A stretch of 64,000 nucleotides of DNA. Origin: Dichomitus squalens LYAD-421 SS1. Taxonomy: Eukaryota; Basidiomycota; Agaricomycetes; Polyporales; Polyporaceae. The DNA is taken from assembly GCF_000275845.1 (NCBI RefSeq), contig NW_006766899.1, forward strand, positions 275,326 to 339,325, read 5' to 3'. Shown in pieces: positions 1 to 12,629 of this stretch; the stretch's first letter is position 1, and every line of letters starts with the position of its first letter. Position numbers and translations under genes: made by a program. The notes under the pieces are model-generated. The model saw nothing but the letters and a program-made list of their open reading frames with translations. It did not search any database and was not told the origin of the DNA.

Positions 1-287
1 TTGTAGTTACTTACTTAACCTTTGTAGTCTTGCTTCGACTCTAGGTACAGTTCGTTGCTGCAATATAGTCTTTCCTTACTGACTGAAGATCTTGCTTCAA
101 CTCTAGTCGGATCTAATCTTTGTCTTCACAGCCCCGAGTTTATCATGGACACTCTCCGACCATTCCCCTTCGCTCAGCTGATTGCGAGCTGGGGCCGGGG
201 CCGCGTCAGCTTGATCTGTCTAGCCGGGCCAAGCTCTGTGATTTTCCAGCCAAGCCCAGCCAGCCGTCAAGCCCGACTCGAATTGGC

Positions 288-866
288 GGCAACACTAACA
301 GCAGGGAACCGGATGTATTCGACCCTCGAAAAGGCAGAAGAAAGGGGACGCAATGGTTTACCTTCCTCGCCACTATTGGACAAGTTTTCGGGCTGATAAA
401 TGGTACACTACTTCATCAGTTTCCCACGAGTATTGACATGGCGAAATCAATGCCCATTCTCAGAGCTTTTCGACCGTCGAAAAGTGGTCATAGCATTTAC
501 CATCATGGCAACTTGCCACCTATGTCGTGCAACGCCAACCCCTTTTGGCCATCCGAGCAAAATGACTACTTGCCTTCTAGGGCATTTCCCCCGGTGATAT
601 ATGGCCTGAGAGATCCAATGATGTATAGAATATGCAGAAAGTCGCCATAATGGTAAACAGCACGACCACTTCTCGATGGTCAGAAAGCGTCTGCAACAGG
701 CATTGTTTTCGCCACGCCAGAAGTCGTGGGAAATTCTTCCGGTAGTAATCGCTGTAACGGCGCAAAAAGTTGCCCAATAATGGCGAGGAGGGGGAACTAT
801 TGTGTCCCCTTCTCACCGCCTTTTCGAGGATCGAAAACAACTGGTTCCCTGCTGTGACGGTGCTTA
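288..866. repeat. imperfect inverted (fold-back) repeat, two arms of about 225 bp
   Basis: The segment around 290-518 matches the reverse complement of about 638-862, with a spacer of roughly 120 bp. Both arms start at acagcagggaacc and share tcgaaaaggc, ggggac, cctcgccatta-like and tttaccatcatggc-like blocks in the same order. By eye the arms are about 80% identical. A transcript through it would fold into a long imperfect hairpin. No gene is recognised here; translations in several frames look alike only because of the inverted repeat. It lies just 3' of Argonaute 1. It could be a fold-back element or the remains of two mobile-element copies in opposite orientation. Confidence 0.7.
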
Positions 867-1349
867 CATGGGGAGCTCCACGACCATGCTACTCCGTAAT
901 AGTGCCATCCCAGCTGTTGAGGGGGCAGAAGAAAAGATTGGGGTGTATGGGCTTCAAAACATATGTTCCAAGTCCTTGTGGACCACCTCCTGTTGGCACC
1001 CCTACCCACAGGAATTGTAGCGCCGATTCCGGAACTTCCAAACAATTATACTGGATTCATACAACATACATCACAAGCGGACATCGATCATGAGGAGTAG
1101 ACATAGCAGAATATGGAGCGACACGCGATGCGAGAGATGGGGAAACATGACAATGAAAGAGAGCAGGACACGATAGTAACCACGATGATAGCAAGCACGA
1201 TTCAGAGATGACAAGAGCAAGGACAGCAGGAGAACGAGGTACAGAACACATCACAGCAAGCAGACACTAAAGACCACAGATGTTCTACACTGACCCCAAG
1301 GTCGACAGCTGACTAGAACTTGGAGACGCCGGGGAGTGGTACACAAGGC

Positions 1350-4300
1350 CTAGGTGAAGTACATCAACTTCTTGGATTGATCGTGCAGAGGTTTGAAGTT
1401 CGCCCGGTAAGCCTCGAGTTGACGACCAGCGTCGCTCAACTCTAGGTGTGTGCCGGACTCGGTCAGGTCGAAGTCACCCTCAGGGCTGTAATGATTCTTG
1501 GCCCTTGAGCACACGATGTCCGCATCTAGTAGTAAGCAAGACGAATAATCGTCAGCGATGAGGGTCTGTACAGGCGGCTTCATGGTATGACGAGTGATGT
1601 ACGACAGCCCCACTTACAGTACACCGGGGCGGGAACCGAGACAGAACGCGTAGAACGTGCATAGACGTGACATAATGCGAATGTCAGTGACTGGAGGTCA
1701 TCGGTCGTGAACCCGTTCTCGTCGTAGAGCACATTGTAGTGCGTTGGACGAGACGTTCCCAGCAGCGTAAACACCATAAACATATCGTGTCAGTTGAGTA
1801 TTCATCGAGTAAAACTTGAAGGTACTCATCCAGCGTGACTCTGAAGATAGAAGTCGAATTCCGTGGGGTGCGTGATATCGTTGTCAACCACGGTTCCCGC
1901 TGGGCAGTTCTCGCTCCTGTCCGCGTCCTCTCGCTTCTGAGGGAAGAAGCGAACGTGATGACCCTTGCTCACGACGAGCAGGGTGATTTTGGCTTCTACA
2001 TTGTTGTTCGCGAGAGCTCCTGTGAGGCAAGCAAAAGATGGCGTCAGACCGCAGGCTTACAATTCTTTCTCGTGAATCACACTTACTCTTCAATTGAGGT
2101 AGCTCTATAGTCATGTTTCGAGACGTATGTGAGGGAAAGATTAGCTGCAAAAGGATGATGTTTCAACGCACCATAGTCCAGGACTGTCTTAAATTCTCCT
2201 TCGGATACCCCGTCGCGGTAGAAGATCAGGCGCTTGGGATCGGCGGGAAACTTCTTCTCAACGCCAGTACGGTACTTTTTGTACATTGCAATGTGCGCAG
2301 TTGCCATGGACTCGAGGTCGTCAATCATCTCCTGGCGCGAAGTCTGTACGCGGCAGTCCGCAACGTACTTGGCCGTCTCGTGGTCGAGGTTACCCACCAG
2401 AGCAGTGAAGGAGGGGCGGCCGTGAGCTCCAGGAGCAGGGTGCATGATGTCCGCGCCCATCACGATCGTGGGATTCTTCGGGTCAGTGAGGGCCGGCACA
2501 GAACGTGCGTCGGGGATGACGTTGATACCGCCTAACTTTACATTAATCCTGCGAGCGACTCGCGCCAGTCAATATAACGCCCTAAATAACTGGAGAGCAA
2601 CGTACTTCAGGACTACATTGGAGAAGTACTGTTTGTTCGCCCCCTTGCACTTGTAACTCTTCAGGCATTGTGTCGCAACACCCCGCTGGATATCGCCAAA
2701 GCTACGCAGAATGAGCATGATGGGTTGGAAAAGTAGAGCTTGACAACTTACTGTTTGATAGCTTGATAATAGTCAGCTGACGACTCGGGAAGGACGATGA
2801 CCATTAGATTAGGTCCAGCACCGCCGCCGTGCTTTTCGATACATCTCTTCCCAGCCGTCTGAAGAGACTGGGGAGTAATGGTCGATGAACATCGCGGAGT
2901 TCACTAGGATAAGCTGATCACTCACATCGTAAATCCTTTGCGGCCGATCGTAAAAGATGACAGGATCGTTGTCGTTGACCACCATGCCTGCCTTGATTGA
3001 ACACAGAAATAGTAAGGCGACTGAGCAATGAAAACTTACCGGCGGCTACCAATGCGTCCAGAAGATTCCGGACCATCGCTCGAGCAGTGCCCATGTTGAA
3101 TTGCTGCTCCCGCTCGTAGACCACGACGACCCATCTCTTGATAGTAGCCGGTCGATAGAACTTCTTGTCTACCATGTTCCAGGCGCCATCGCGAGGCGTC
3201 TTGAAAAGAAACATGGCGTAAGGTGAGCACAGCTTCAGACGAGATAGGACTTACAATAGTAGGCTGACGGCTTCCTTGACCGTACTTGAGGGTCGGCGGG
3301 TCAAGGACGCGTGCACTGGACTCAACGGCAGCGTTCGAGCTGACTTCCATGCCGAAGTGCTGCAACATGTAATGGGTAGAAGCTACTATGACGCCTGCAC
3401 AGAATTCTACTCACCTTGAGATATTCAGACTGTCCGTAGTTGAGAACATCAGGGGCCTCGCGAATACTCTGCAAGCGCTGGGGCGGCCTTTTCGTCGCGA
3501 ATTTGAGGACGTCCTTCATCATGTCCGGAGGAACTTGCTTGCGCATAATCTGTCCCTCTGGAAGAGTGCAACATTCCATAGGAATAATTGCCCCCGAAGC
3601 GAGCTATAGTCATATATTGAGCAATAGCCCCTCGAAGTGTTGTTGAGGACAACGACATACCTCGATACACACTATATCTGGCCAGCGTAGCTTGTAGTTA
3701 TGAGTCATTTCAAAGTACTGAGCGACTGTCACAGTTTGACCGTCGCGCATAGTGAACGAGAGCTCGTCTGCGCCGGCCCTAGTGAGCTTCTTGATGGGGC
3801 GAGCCGGGCGTCGAGCGGCGGATGATTGTCCGGGAATCTCTATATTGATGCGGACTCCCGAAAGGTGCCGCTGCAACCTGATAAGCTCGCGGTCAGGAAG
3901 ACCGCGTCTCAGAGAGAGGGCGTGTGGCCCTCTTTTCTTGAGGAATCCCAGGGCGACATCAATGATAGGTCCTGGCATATACATGACCGCGGTGGATATG
4001 TCCACATTAATGAGCATTCGGCCAATTGCTGGTCGCACGGATTGGAAGTATCCGCGCCACAGGACCATGCCAGCGCCAATGTCAGCGGTCTCTCGATTGG
4101 TGAAGAAGGACCGTACGTTGAACGGGTAGTGCATGACGGGCTCCATGCGAATCACCACATTCAATGCCTAAAAGGGGCTGTGAGCGGAGCAACGGCTTCA
4201 ATGTTGCCTATGGCTCACTGTGATGGCAGTGGGGACGGCATTGTCATGTGATTGCGTGCCCTGTAAGAAACGGGAAAGCACCCTTGACCAATTCATTACT

Positions 4301-5172
4301 AACGATCCTTGTGGTTCAGGAAAGCATGAAAACATACTCAGGGTTGATCGTAGCGACAAGTTTCAGTCTGACCTTGTAGATCTTTCCACCACGCCTTCTC
4401 TCGCCATCTTCGGCGGTCTCACCTGAAGATGTTGTATCCGTTAGGGTGAAACTAAACTGTTGCGCCACGAGGGAGGTTAGCGAGGCTTACAGCCAAACTA
4501 CGGAGGGGGACGACAAGTTCGATACCTCTTGGGAACCTGATGGGAAAGGCAGCTCGCGCGCGGCAAAGACATTCTTGCGGCCGTCATACACTGCGCGAGG
4601 GGTAAATACATCCGGAGCAACATCGAACTGGAGTCTCTTGAATATCTCCATATTCAACCTGATAGGCAAAGTCTTCCCAGTTGGCGAGATGATTTCTATC
4701 CAAACTCTTTCCGTCAACTTGACTAGGCAAGATTCATAACACCGAGGCTTACACACCGACTAATGACAGCGCAGTATTCTTGGGTACGTCAGTATTCCCC
4801 ATCGATGGAGATGGACATACCATCATAGTGATATATGTTCGTCCCGGGAATCTTCATCTGGAAATGATTAGTCCAGACTTTTAGAGAGCGGCCGGCCTTT
4901 CCATAAGATGGCCTCTTGACTCCGATCGTTGTGATAATCTTGTCAATTCTCGGCACCTGATCCGCGGAATTGTGACTGGCATCCGCCGGTCTACCAACCC
5001 CGCGGCTAGAGCTCCTTTCATCACGAGCGCTAGTACCTGAAGGAGGGGGACTACCTGACGGAGAGGGACCGCCTGGAGAATCTCCACCAGATGGCCTTCC
5101 ACCAGTGCCTCCCTCGCGACTCCCGTCGCCACCACTTCTGCTACGAATACTCGCAGCTGCACCGGAAGACAT
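1350..5172 (-). CDS. Argonaute protein 1 (QDE-2-like), multi-exon
   Basis: Guide-RNA-binding effector of RNA silencing, expected in cytoplasm or nucleus. Transcribed leftward in about 15 exons; start ATG at 5172, stop TAG at 1350-1352. Order: Ser/Gly/Pro-rich N-terminus (about 55 aa); N domain with [18 protein letters not shown]; linker with [13 protein letters not shown] and [14 protein letters not shown] (3.6-4.2 kb region, ending [19 protein letters not shown]); MID; PIWI (about 2.5-1.35 kb). The MID phosphate pocket is kept ([21 protein letters not shown]-type). PIWI carries D in VMGADIMHP, the glutamate-finger region [11 protein letters not shown] in [10 protein letters not shown], and D in [11 protein letters not shown], so a D-E-D-D set compatible with slicing. 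All exons join in frame if one AT-AC intron (1767-1829) is accepted. It is close to Argonaute 2 at 45 kb, roughly 89% identical over the PIWI segment compared by eye. Slicing activity is inferred. Confidence 0.93.
1767..1829 (-). other. non-canonical AT-AC intron in Argonaute 1 PIWI domain
   Basis: The coding strand reads cacgctgg | atgagtacc ... gtgtttac | gctgctggg. The exon before ends ..SHAG and the exon after gives LLGTSRP, the expected Argonaute order. A GT donor at gagtacc would leave an in-frame TGA in the exon. There is no AG in the 30 nt before the conserved LGTSRP codons, so a GT-AG intron does not fit. The donor looks like a U2-type GTGAGT with the first G changed to A. A branch-like ctgac lies about 35 nt from the 3' end. 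Argonaute 2 has a 63-nt intron with the same ends at the same place. Confidence 0.8.
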
Positions 5173-5268
5173 ACAGATATCTTTGGATACGATGCACGAC
5201 AAGGGAGAATAGAAGGTGCGAATAAACAAGCTCGGAGAGGGATGGTGCAGGAGAGGAGTGCCGGGAGG

Positions 5269-5278
5269 ATATTTATGC
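5269..5278 (-). promoter_or_regulatory. TATA-like box of Argonaute 1
   Basis: On the minus strand the sequence gcataaatatcc lies about 100 bp upstream of the Argonaute 1 start codon. It occupies nearly the same position as the ctataaag box upstream of Argonaute 2. Assignment rests on motif and distance only. Confidence 0.45.
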
Positions 5279-5904
5279 CAGGAAGAAGTGCTGTGCTGCA
5301 GCTTGAGTTAGCATAGTCGAAAGGACGCGTATGAGCGCGCACCTTCCATAATCAGCCGTCCGAAGTCTCGTTGACGGCAGGCATTCCACTGACCCAGACG
5401 TCGAGCGTTTCCTCTCCTTATCCCTATTCCAGCTAACGCAAGAGTCTTGCTTGGGAAACAGGGGATCTCGCCCTTAGTAGCACGCTCTTCGTCTCCCTTC
5501 CTCGTCTTCCGTCTCTTGCATCCGCTGGCGGCGTCGACATCCCTTCTGTCTGTGCACCGTCTTCTTCGGTAGACGTTACCTACAGCATTCTCCTTTGCTT
5601 TCGCTACCGCAGCTTGCGTGCTTCCAGTCCTGCTGCGGAAAGGTCATTTCTCCGAAGTATACATTGTCACCACAACACAGTGCGCGACGCAGGTAACGCA
5701 GACGTTCATTTTATGGAGGCTCTCTGTCAGATAACGATAGAAGAGTGGCACGCGCAGCACCACTCGTTCTCGTCCTCTGTCGAACGTGCCCGGTACGCAT
5801 CCGTCAGAATCCCGCCTCACACCAGACGTGATTGTGCTGACTCACCTTGCTTTCTCGCATCCATCTTCCAAGTGCCGTCTCAAGAGAAGAGGAGATGTTG
5901 CATC

Positions 5905-6330
5905 TAACAGGTATCAGCCCTTCTCTTCCTGACCATTGCGGTTGAGCAAACGACAGGTGACCTGTGTGCGCGTACTGCAATGCTTCCTTTACCATTGCAT
6001 TCAGTAGAAGCGAGGAGACGTCAGCGTTGGCCAGTGCGGCCAAGTCCTCTAGCGCAGATCTGGCAGTGGGAGATCCGCAAAGCGGCAGGACTGCTCCGTA
6101 GACGAGCGTCAAGCTACCGCAGTCCCCTGCGCATATACCACTCGCAATAGGTCCGAGCGCCATCGGGCAACAGCAGCAGTATTTCTGCGCAACCAGACCC
6201 GCGCCAATAGTGACAGTGCGCAGCGTCCGTCGTCGGCGTAGGCGTACAGTCCGGCGAGGCAGCCCACCAAGATGCTTCGACTGTCTTGTTGGTGAGCTTG
6301 GGCCCAGACCACGAGACCATTCTTCAACTG
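5905..6330 (-). pseudogene. Argonaute-linked unknown gene, copy 1 (fragment, probably decayed)
   Basis: Translation gives NGLVVWAQAHQQDSRSILV followed, in another frame, by AGDCGSLTLVYG and CGSPTARSALEDLAALANAD. The copy at 43.9-44.3 kb gives NGLVVRSRAIKDKRSRLA, AGDCGSFASV and WGSPSAIYVLEDLGALAHND in the same order. An intron with acceptor gcgcag before GGGACTGCGG joins the second part in phase 1, matching the other copy, but the frames upstream disagree, so this copy seems frameshifted. It sits on the 5' side of Argonaute 1 in the same direction, mirroring the arrangement at Argonaute 2. The family is not recognised. The stretch 6330-7560 holds nothing I can support. Confidence 0.45.
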
Positions 6331-7579
6331 CGCGCCGGAAATGACCGCGGTGCCCGTTGTGTCTGGAGACTCCCTAGATACTTATCACTTCGTGACTCCT
6401 GACTTAAGGCAGAGTGCATGTGTGAGTGCCTGTGCGCTTCGTCAACCACGCAACTGTATGCTTGCGAAGGTGCCCTGAATCATGCACGAAGGTATGTATT
6501 CGGAATATAGGCCCAGTGTATATGGCCAAAAGGTGGATTAGCTCAAAAGCCGGCGTCGTGGACACCATGCCCCATCACTGCAGAGGAAACGTAACACGCC
6601 GACTTCATTTCGAGCTACGATTGACACGAGAGGAGGGCGAACTGATATGGAGAACAGGGACATGGAGAATGGCATCCTGCGTACTCACCGCTTCCACTTG
6701 ACAAGATGCCACACTGGGGCCGAGTAGAGCTCAACGGAGCAGTAAAGCTCTGGCGGCGCATGGTAGTCGAAACAACGTGGGCAACTGGGGAGTGGTCAGG
6801 GCATCTGAAGTCAATGGGGAAGCACATCCGTGTGCGTATATCTGCGGGTTTCGGGAGACGAGTGGGTCATGGTGATTACTTGGCTGTATGCGGTGGCGTT
6901 GATGTCAGGTAACGACTCACTGGCACCACCTATCTTCAAATCACTCGAAAATGGAGGATCCATATGTTACATAGTTTTGGATGAGTAGTTAGAGCACGAC
7001 ATACCAACAACTTCCGATGAGCCTCGTGCGCAGACATCTTGCACGCGAGCTATATATCTCCATTAACCGATGAGAGGATGCACTGCTTGCATTGGAGTGA
7101 TAGAGGGGTTCAGAAAGTATCTGTGGGAGAAGTAAGTATGTGCAAAAGCGGGACAGGATGGAGAGTCTTCACGTTCGCGACGAATCCCACTATTATCCTT
7201 CCGCTCGGCCTCGTCTGTAGGAGGACGTGGCTCTAGGTACTAGACCATCCTGATTCCAGATTCCAGATTCCCCTCTGTGCGATGAAACATACCACGGGCA
7301 CCTGCCCATACTTGTTTCCCTTGTGGGTGCTGGTATGGGCTTCAATGAGAATTAATGTTGGAGACGACGGGTCTGAAGGGTTGTGGCACCACGTCGATGT
7401 CTGAATTTGGAGTCTCCATGCATCCGTTTGGACAAATCACTTGCTTACCCAAACAGCCAAAATTCCACACACCGACATCATAGACCTCCCACCTCGCTCC
7501 TTATAAGTAGATTACGCCAGCAGTCGATCTTCGAAAAAAGAGTTGCATGGTACGTTTTGAATCTAGAGAAAGCTCGATT

Positions 7580-8263
7580 TCAGACTTTGGCACGGATTGA
7601 GGAGGCCCGCAGGTGGTGAGGTGCGGAGATGTCGCGGTAGACGAGCGAGAGAGTGATGTGTTGGATCATCAAAGTTGAGCGCTGAGCGTTTGCCGAGCGC
7701 TGTGCAGACGGCCCGTCGTTGCCCTCGGCCGGCGGTCGCGACGCAATCATGGGTTGCTCGAGCTCGCCGACGACGGCGTGCCTTTGCCAAAGCTGCTGAA
7801 CTCTCAGAGGGAGCAGAAGAACACTGGGCAATTTGAGAGAATTGAGGTATGCAACTTTCATCACCAAAGCAACCGTGCTGGTCCTGTAAGTATGAGACTT
7901 GATGTTGATAATGCGGCTTCGGACTTCTGCAAGACAACTGTGCGAGCGGGCGCGCCGTCTCACCGCCAGGCTTACCCCTCGCAGATACGGGATATCCATT
8001 ATCGTATATAGTATAATATACTTCCGATGGGGTTGTGCACTTCTCTTGATACCCTACGATTGGTAACCTACCGTAGGGCCCAGTGGTGGCGATGTCACAG
8101 AGCCATCTAGCGTCATGATGAAGTATCACCTCCATTGGGCCTGGATTGTTTAGCACATGCTTAGGGCTGAGTCCCGTAGCGGAGGTTGACGACAAGGAGA
8201 TTGCTATCTTCAAAGTCCCTGTGACCTCTGCGCTGAAGTAAACTTTGAGCCTAGGCAGAACAC
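7580..8263 (-). CDS. doubtful multi-exon coding region, unknown product
   Basis: After a plausible acceptor (tgcctag) near 8264 the minus strand reads LKVYFSAEVTGTLKIAISL and continues NPGPMEVILHHDARWLCDI to a possible donor (gtaggtt) near 8070. A further open stretch ends in ..PHHLRASSIRAKV near 7580. The first segment has protein-like composition. No complete gene model, start codon or family could be established, and the flanking 8264-8760 is not clearly coding. Confidence 0.25.
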
Positions 8264-8761
8264 AGATAATATATCGCGGATTATGTTTGTCGTCCTTGAA
8301 ATCTGAGGTACAGTGATGGAACGGCAGCCCTTAGACAGAAGGGCTGTGACTGTAAGACCACGCCAAGGTCCTCGTGGGTGAAAATCTGACCAGAAATTGG
8401 TAACAATGGTGTCCGGATGTCCTGCATCTGCATGTGTTTGTGCACGACAACTGCACACCAATAGACAATCGACGATCATCCGAAACTTCAACAAGCTCTC
8501 AGCTGACCAGTTCGAGCGCAGGTTTGAGTCGCAGGATAGTGTCTGAATATGTACGGTAATCATAGCCGATCCGTATGACTTTTTACTGATGCTTGAGTGA
8601 CGACTCTAGGTTGCACAATTACAGAGCACCAGAGTAGATTATAGCCCAGGCTAATGTGGACAAAACACAAGTACAAACGTGTCGCAAGATATACCTCAGT
8701 CCCAATATCAGTCAAATCGGTGGACAAAATCGAGCACAAAAACAGAAAAAATCTTGGAGGC

Positions 8762-10681
8762 CTAAGAAGCGATGCCGCCGTAAGGCATAAAGTTGGGATC
8801 CTTCAGCCTCGCAATCGGCTCATCGGCCGCACGGTTCTTCTCCCTCTCCTCCCGCATCTTCTCTTCGCGGGCAGGACGCGCCTTCGCCCTCAGCGCCGCC
8901 CGCTTCACGTGGCCAATTGCTCCGCTCGCGCTTTCGATGATCGGAATGCTCGTGTTCACGTCCCGCCACGGGCTCTGCTCGCCCGTCGTCTTCTTCGGCA
9001 CGATCCCGCTGTCGTCCTCCTCCTGTCCTCCGGCGCCATCCCGGTCCTGGCCATTGGTCCCGCTCGTGCCTGACCCTTCGCCAGCCGAGGCGTTCGGGTC
9101 TGGGGGCCAATCCATCTTGATGTCGAGCTCGCTGCTCCGTGGGGGAATGTACCAAGGGTATCTGCGCATCTCCTCTTCCCTCGTGAGCGGGCTGACGGGC
9201 TTGAACGGGAACGAGGGCCGAGGTTTGCGCTGTTGTGGTTCCGTCGGGCGTGGTTCAGCGTCCACAGTCGGGTCCGTGGCAATAGGCTCGCCATTGACGG
9301 CCTCGACGTCTTTCTCGTTGAAAGAGTGGTCGCGGATGTACCCAGAGGCCTTGGGACTTGGAGGAATGGGGCCCAAGAAGGACGTGTTGGGTTCTGTATC
9401 GTGCACAGAGACAGGGTCGGTAGGTAGGCTAGGGGCTGGGTCGCTGAGGACGCGATGTGGCTGGCTCTGCGGAGAGAATACGGAATAGATGGGCGATGAA
9501 GGCGGTAGGCTGGAATCGCGTACACGCGTCGGGACTCGCGCGGAAGGGTGCGGAGGCGAGAACACGCGCGGCCGCTTGGGGGGTGGAGGCGGGGGAGGCT
9601 GTTCCCGTCGACGTTTCTGAGCTCGCACGGAAGGAGCGAGGGACGGGGACTCCGGCGCTGGGCTGCTTCGGGTGCCGTACGGGGTGTCTGAAGGGTCCAA
9701 GCCGTCATCACTGACGACGTAATAAGCGTTAGAAGTTTGATCGTCAACTATGAGAGAATTGTTACGCACTTAGGTGCATTGAATGCAGCGAGATTGCTAG
9801 GAGGGGGCCGGGACACTGTATCACCGTCCTGTGGACGATAGTTCACCTCGATTCCCACTTCGCCTTCCTCTACCTGCCAGCACCCTATTTTCGCAGCCAG
9901 CCCTTCAACGAACTCCGTCCCCGCGATCTTCTGGATATCCTGCAGCAGCTCCTGATATAGCTCCAACTGCTCGTCGACCTCGAATTCCGCAAGCGTCACG
10001 TGCGATAGGCGAGCATTCACCTCACGGCGCATGTCCACCAAGAGCTTCTCGAAGTCCTGATAGCTAGACTCGACGTTACCTTGCATCCTGTCGTACCACT
10101 TAGGGTCGGCAGGACGCTCCGGGGGGTAGGCGTATCGGAGCCCGTTGTCGTCGCGAAACCATGGGCCGGCGTGGACAGCTACTTCTGGGGGAGGGCTGAG
10201 GGACGCGCGGGGGAGAGGTTCTACTTCCGGCCCTGGAAGCTGAGGGAGGTCCTCTGCGAGAACAGATGGGGGGTGGAGGCGGTTCGGACGGTGAGAGAGG
10301 CACTTGGACACGGGACGGGCAAGGAAACTGACCTGATTCGTGCGGACTTCCAGGCCATGCCGAGCCGCTTTTGGCGGAAGAAAAGATGCCTTCTGAGACT
10401 GCATCCCGAAGCGTGTCGAAGGCCTTGCCCTTGTCCTTGCCCTTCCTTGTGTTGTGGCGGAAGACTTGGGCGGGAGTGGTTGTTGCTGCGCGGGTACGCC
10501 CTCGGGGTGCAGCTTGGGCCTTCTTGGCGCTAAGGCGTGAGCTGCGACGCGGCGAGGAGCGCGATTGGGAGGATAGGATAGGTGGGGTGTCTGACGTCGC
10601 GACGGGGACGTCGAAATCGGAGTCCGTGGTTAGCGTATTGGAGGGTTCTGACTGGAGTCGACGCTTGTGCCGTGGTACCAT
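8762..10681 (-). CDS. conserved proline-rich nuclear protein, unknown function
   Basis: Starts at ATG 10681 (MVPRHKRRLQSEP) and ends ..LKDPNFMPYGGIAS with TAG at 8762. Two introns are clear: one from gtcagtttcc (about 10340) to ctcgcag (about 10262), joining ..SPHES to EDLPQLPGPEVEP in phase 1, and one from gtgcgtaac to gtcgtcag near 9710-9770, joining ..FNAP to NDDGLDPSDTP. The N-terminus is basic and Ser-rich with SSPRRSSRLSAKKAQ. The middle is an acidic, probably helical segment (KWYDRMQG to QKIAGTEFVEGL). The C-terminal third is Pro-rich with the NLS-like QKRRREQPPPPPPPKRPR. The last residues look conserved. I do not recognise the family; nuclear location is inferred from the basic motifs. 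A degenerate fragment matching the RYPWYIPPRSSELDI region lies at 49.97-50.11 kb. Confidence 0.8.
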
Positions 10682-11073
10682 CGCTAGACGAAAGAGTAAT
10701 CGTGATTTGTGTGGAGATGCTATTAAGAAGCGGCAGATCAGGTAGCTGGAGAGCTGGTGAAGATGGTGGTTGTATGTTGGAGAAGGTGAGCTCGGCTCCC
10801 GCGCTTCAGGCGGGCGCCACCCAACGACGCACATACCATACTGTCCAAATCGGGAAGACAATCAAAGCACGTGATTTGTTGATAAGACGCGTCTTGTCTC
10901 GGGCCACTGAACACAGACAATAGTGGCGCGTCGCTAGGCACGATTGTTGTCCAGGTCAACATGTTCACATGCGGTGGCATGATTAGGCATAGTACATACT
11001 GGTACAGCAAGAAGGAACATCCATACAGCAAAGCGCGGTGTCGAGAGCGAGGTCGAAGGGTGTAGATGTTCTG

Positions 11074-12629
11074 TTATGCGAAGGGTTCCTCTTCCCGTTC
11101 GGGCACATAGACATAAGTGTTTTGCGGAGCCATGACAAGCGGGTTGGTGAGCTGCTCTGCCTGGGTACTATGGCGGAGAGACATCAGTGCGAGGGTAACA
11201 AGAACTAACCCAGGATAAGCACATACCCAAACTGCCTCTTCAGCAACTCATCCAGCAACGCGTCTTTGCGCTCCTTCCAGCACTTCTCCTCGTGCCTCAA
11301 CACCCTCAGCTCCTCCACAAGCGCCTCGTGCTGCTCCAGCACCCACCGATGCTTCGCCTTCATCAACATGTACCGTACCTGCGGGTGCGACCGCCCCATT
11401 ATCAGCCCCGTCGCGGGGTCCTGATGCCTCAGCAGGTGCTGCGGCAGCTCGTCCTCCGGGTCGTACTCGAATGTGCCTGGCTCCGGGCTGAAGTGCCGTA
11501 CGGGGGTCTGGCTCTGCGGCAGCCGGGAGGCGTGCCCGGCTCCGTCGACGGGGGACACGCGGAAACCGTCGTCGTCGTCACCCTGCGCCTCAACTTTGAA
11601 AGTAGAGTAGCCATACGGATCAGGCGTTGGGGCGGGAACGACGGGCTCAGCTTGCTCTTCGCGCTTGCGCTTGCGGTTCCCGCCGCGGCCGGGCAGGGGC
11701 GGAGAAATGTTGTGCTGGATGCGCATGTGCTTTGCAAGGGCGTCCGAGCGGGTGAAGGACTTGTCGCATTCTGTGGACAAGTGGATGTCAAGACGGCTAG
11801 AGTTGCAAGGAACGTTTTATGGTGGCGTACCTGGCCTTGGGCAGGTGAAGGGTTTCTCCCCGGTGTGTGATCGTATGTGGGAGATGAGGGCGAACCGAGA
11901 TGTCTGCGCGATGCCTCGGCGGACACAACCTGCCCATTCGCAAGTATAGTTCGACTTGTGTACACCGATGTGATCTGTCAAGGCATTTCAGCATCTAGCG
12001 TAAGTGGCATAAACTACAGTCAGTCAATGGTGCATGACTCCTCGTTCTAGACATGAGGTCGCACAACCTGCGCGTTCTTTATCCTTCAAACAGCGCGCGA
12101 AGAATCGCGTATAATAGCACTTTGTCTTTCGCTCTGACATACGTCTGCCACGCTGGCATCGTACTGGAGCTCATGATGGCAAAGTATCCAGAGTCTTCGC
12201 GTAGCATTGGTGCTTCCTACCAGCGACTTACAAAGCAATCACAATGGCCGAGTCTAGCATTTGCACTCGGGGAAGTGCACATCGACTCAAACGCTGAGCC
12301 CCGATGCTGTTTCTTCCTCAAGATATCTCGAAGGAGCTACACGACATTCATAGGTATAACTCACCGTTGTGGATATGGTCGATAAGAGTCGGCAGATGAT
12401 TGAACACCTTCCCGCACTCCTCCCACTGACAAGTCATCGTATCCGCCTCTTGCTCCTCCCCTAGCATGCTCGCCTCCGCAGTCTGTGGCGAGCCTGGCCG
12501 CGACACCGAGGGTCCATACTCCCCGCCCTCTCCGTACGAGCCAATGTCCTCGTCAGAAGACGAGCTGGACAGGGGCGTGTTCGACCGAAGACTTGGAGAG
12601 GGTGACGGGCTGTATACGCTTCGTGCCAT
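11074..12629 (-). CDS. C2H2 zinc-finger protein, INO80 subunit Iec1-like
   Basis: Four exons join exactly to 348 aa: 12629-12365, 11974-11831, 11770-11227, 11167-11074 (start ATG 12629, stop TAA 11074-11076). The N-terminus is Ser/Pro-rich. Zinc fingers follow: CQWEECGKVFNHLPTLIDHIH spans the first large intron into DHIGVHKSNYTCEWAGC, then SHIRSHTGEKPFTC and ECDKSFTRSDALAKHMRIQH, then a basic GRGGNRKRKR. The C-terminus is a charged helix (KHRWVLEQHEALVEELRVL) ending PEREEEPFA. The finger set and trailing helix resemble fungal Iec1, a subunit of the INO80 chromatin remodeller; this rests on memory of the family, and a stand-alone transcription factor is possible. The first intron is unusually long (390 nt). 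The last exon lies beyond the first stop, after a GT-AG intron. Confidence 0.85.

Noticed and set aside
12053..12360. plus-strand open frame
   Set aside because: Lies in the first intron of the Iec1-like gene and has no coding character.
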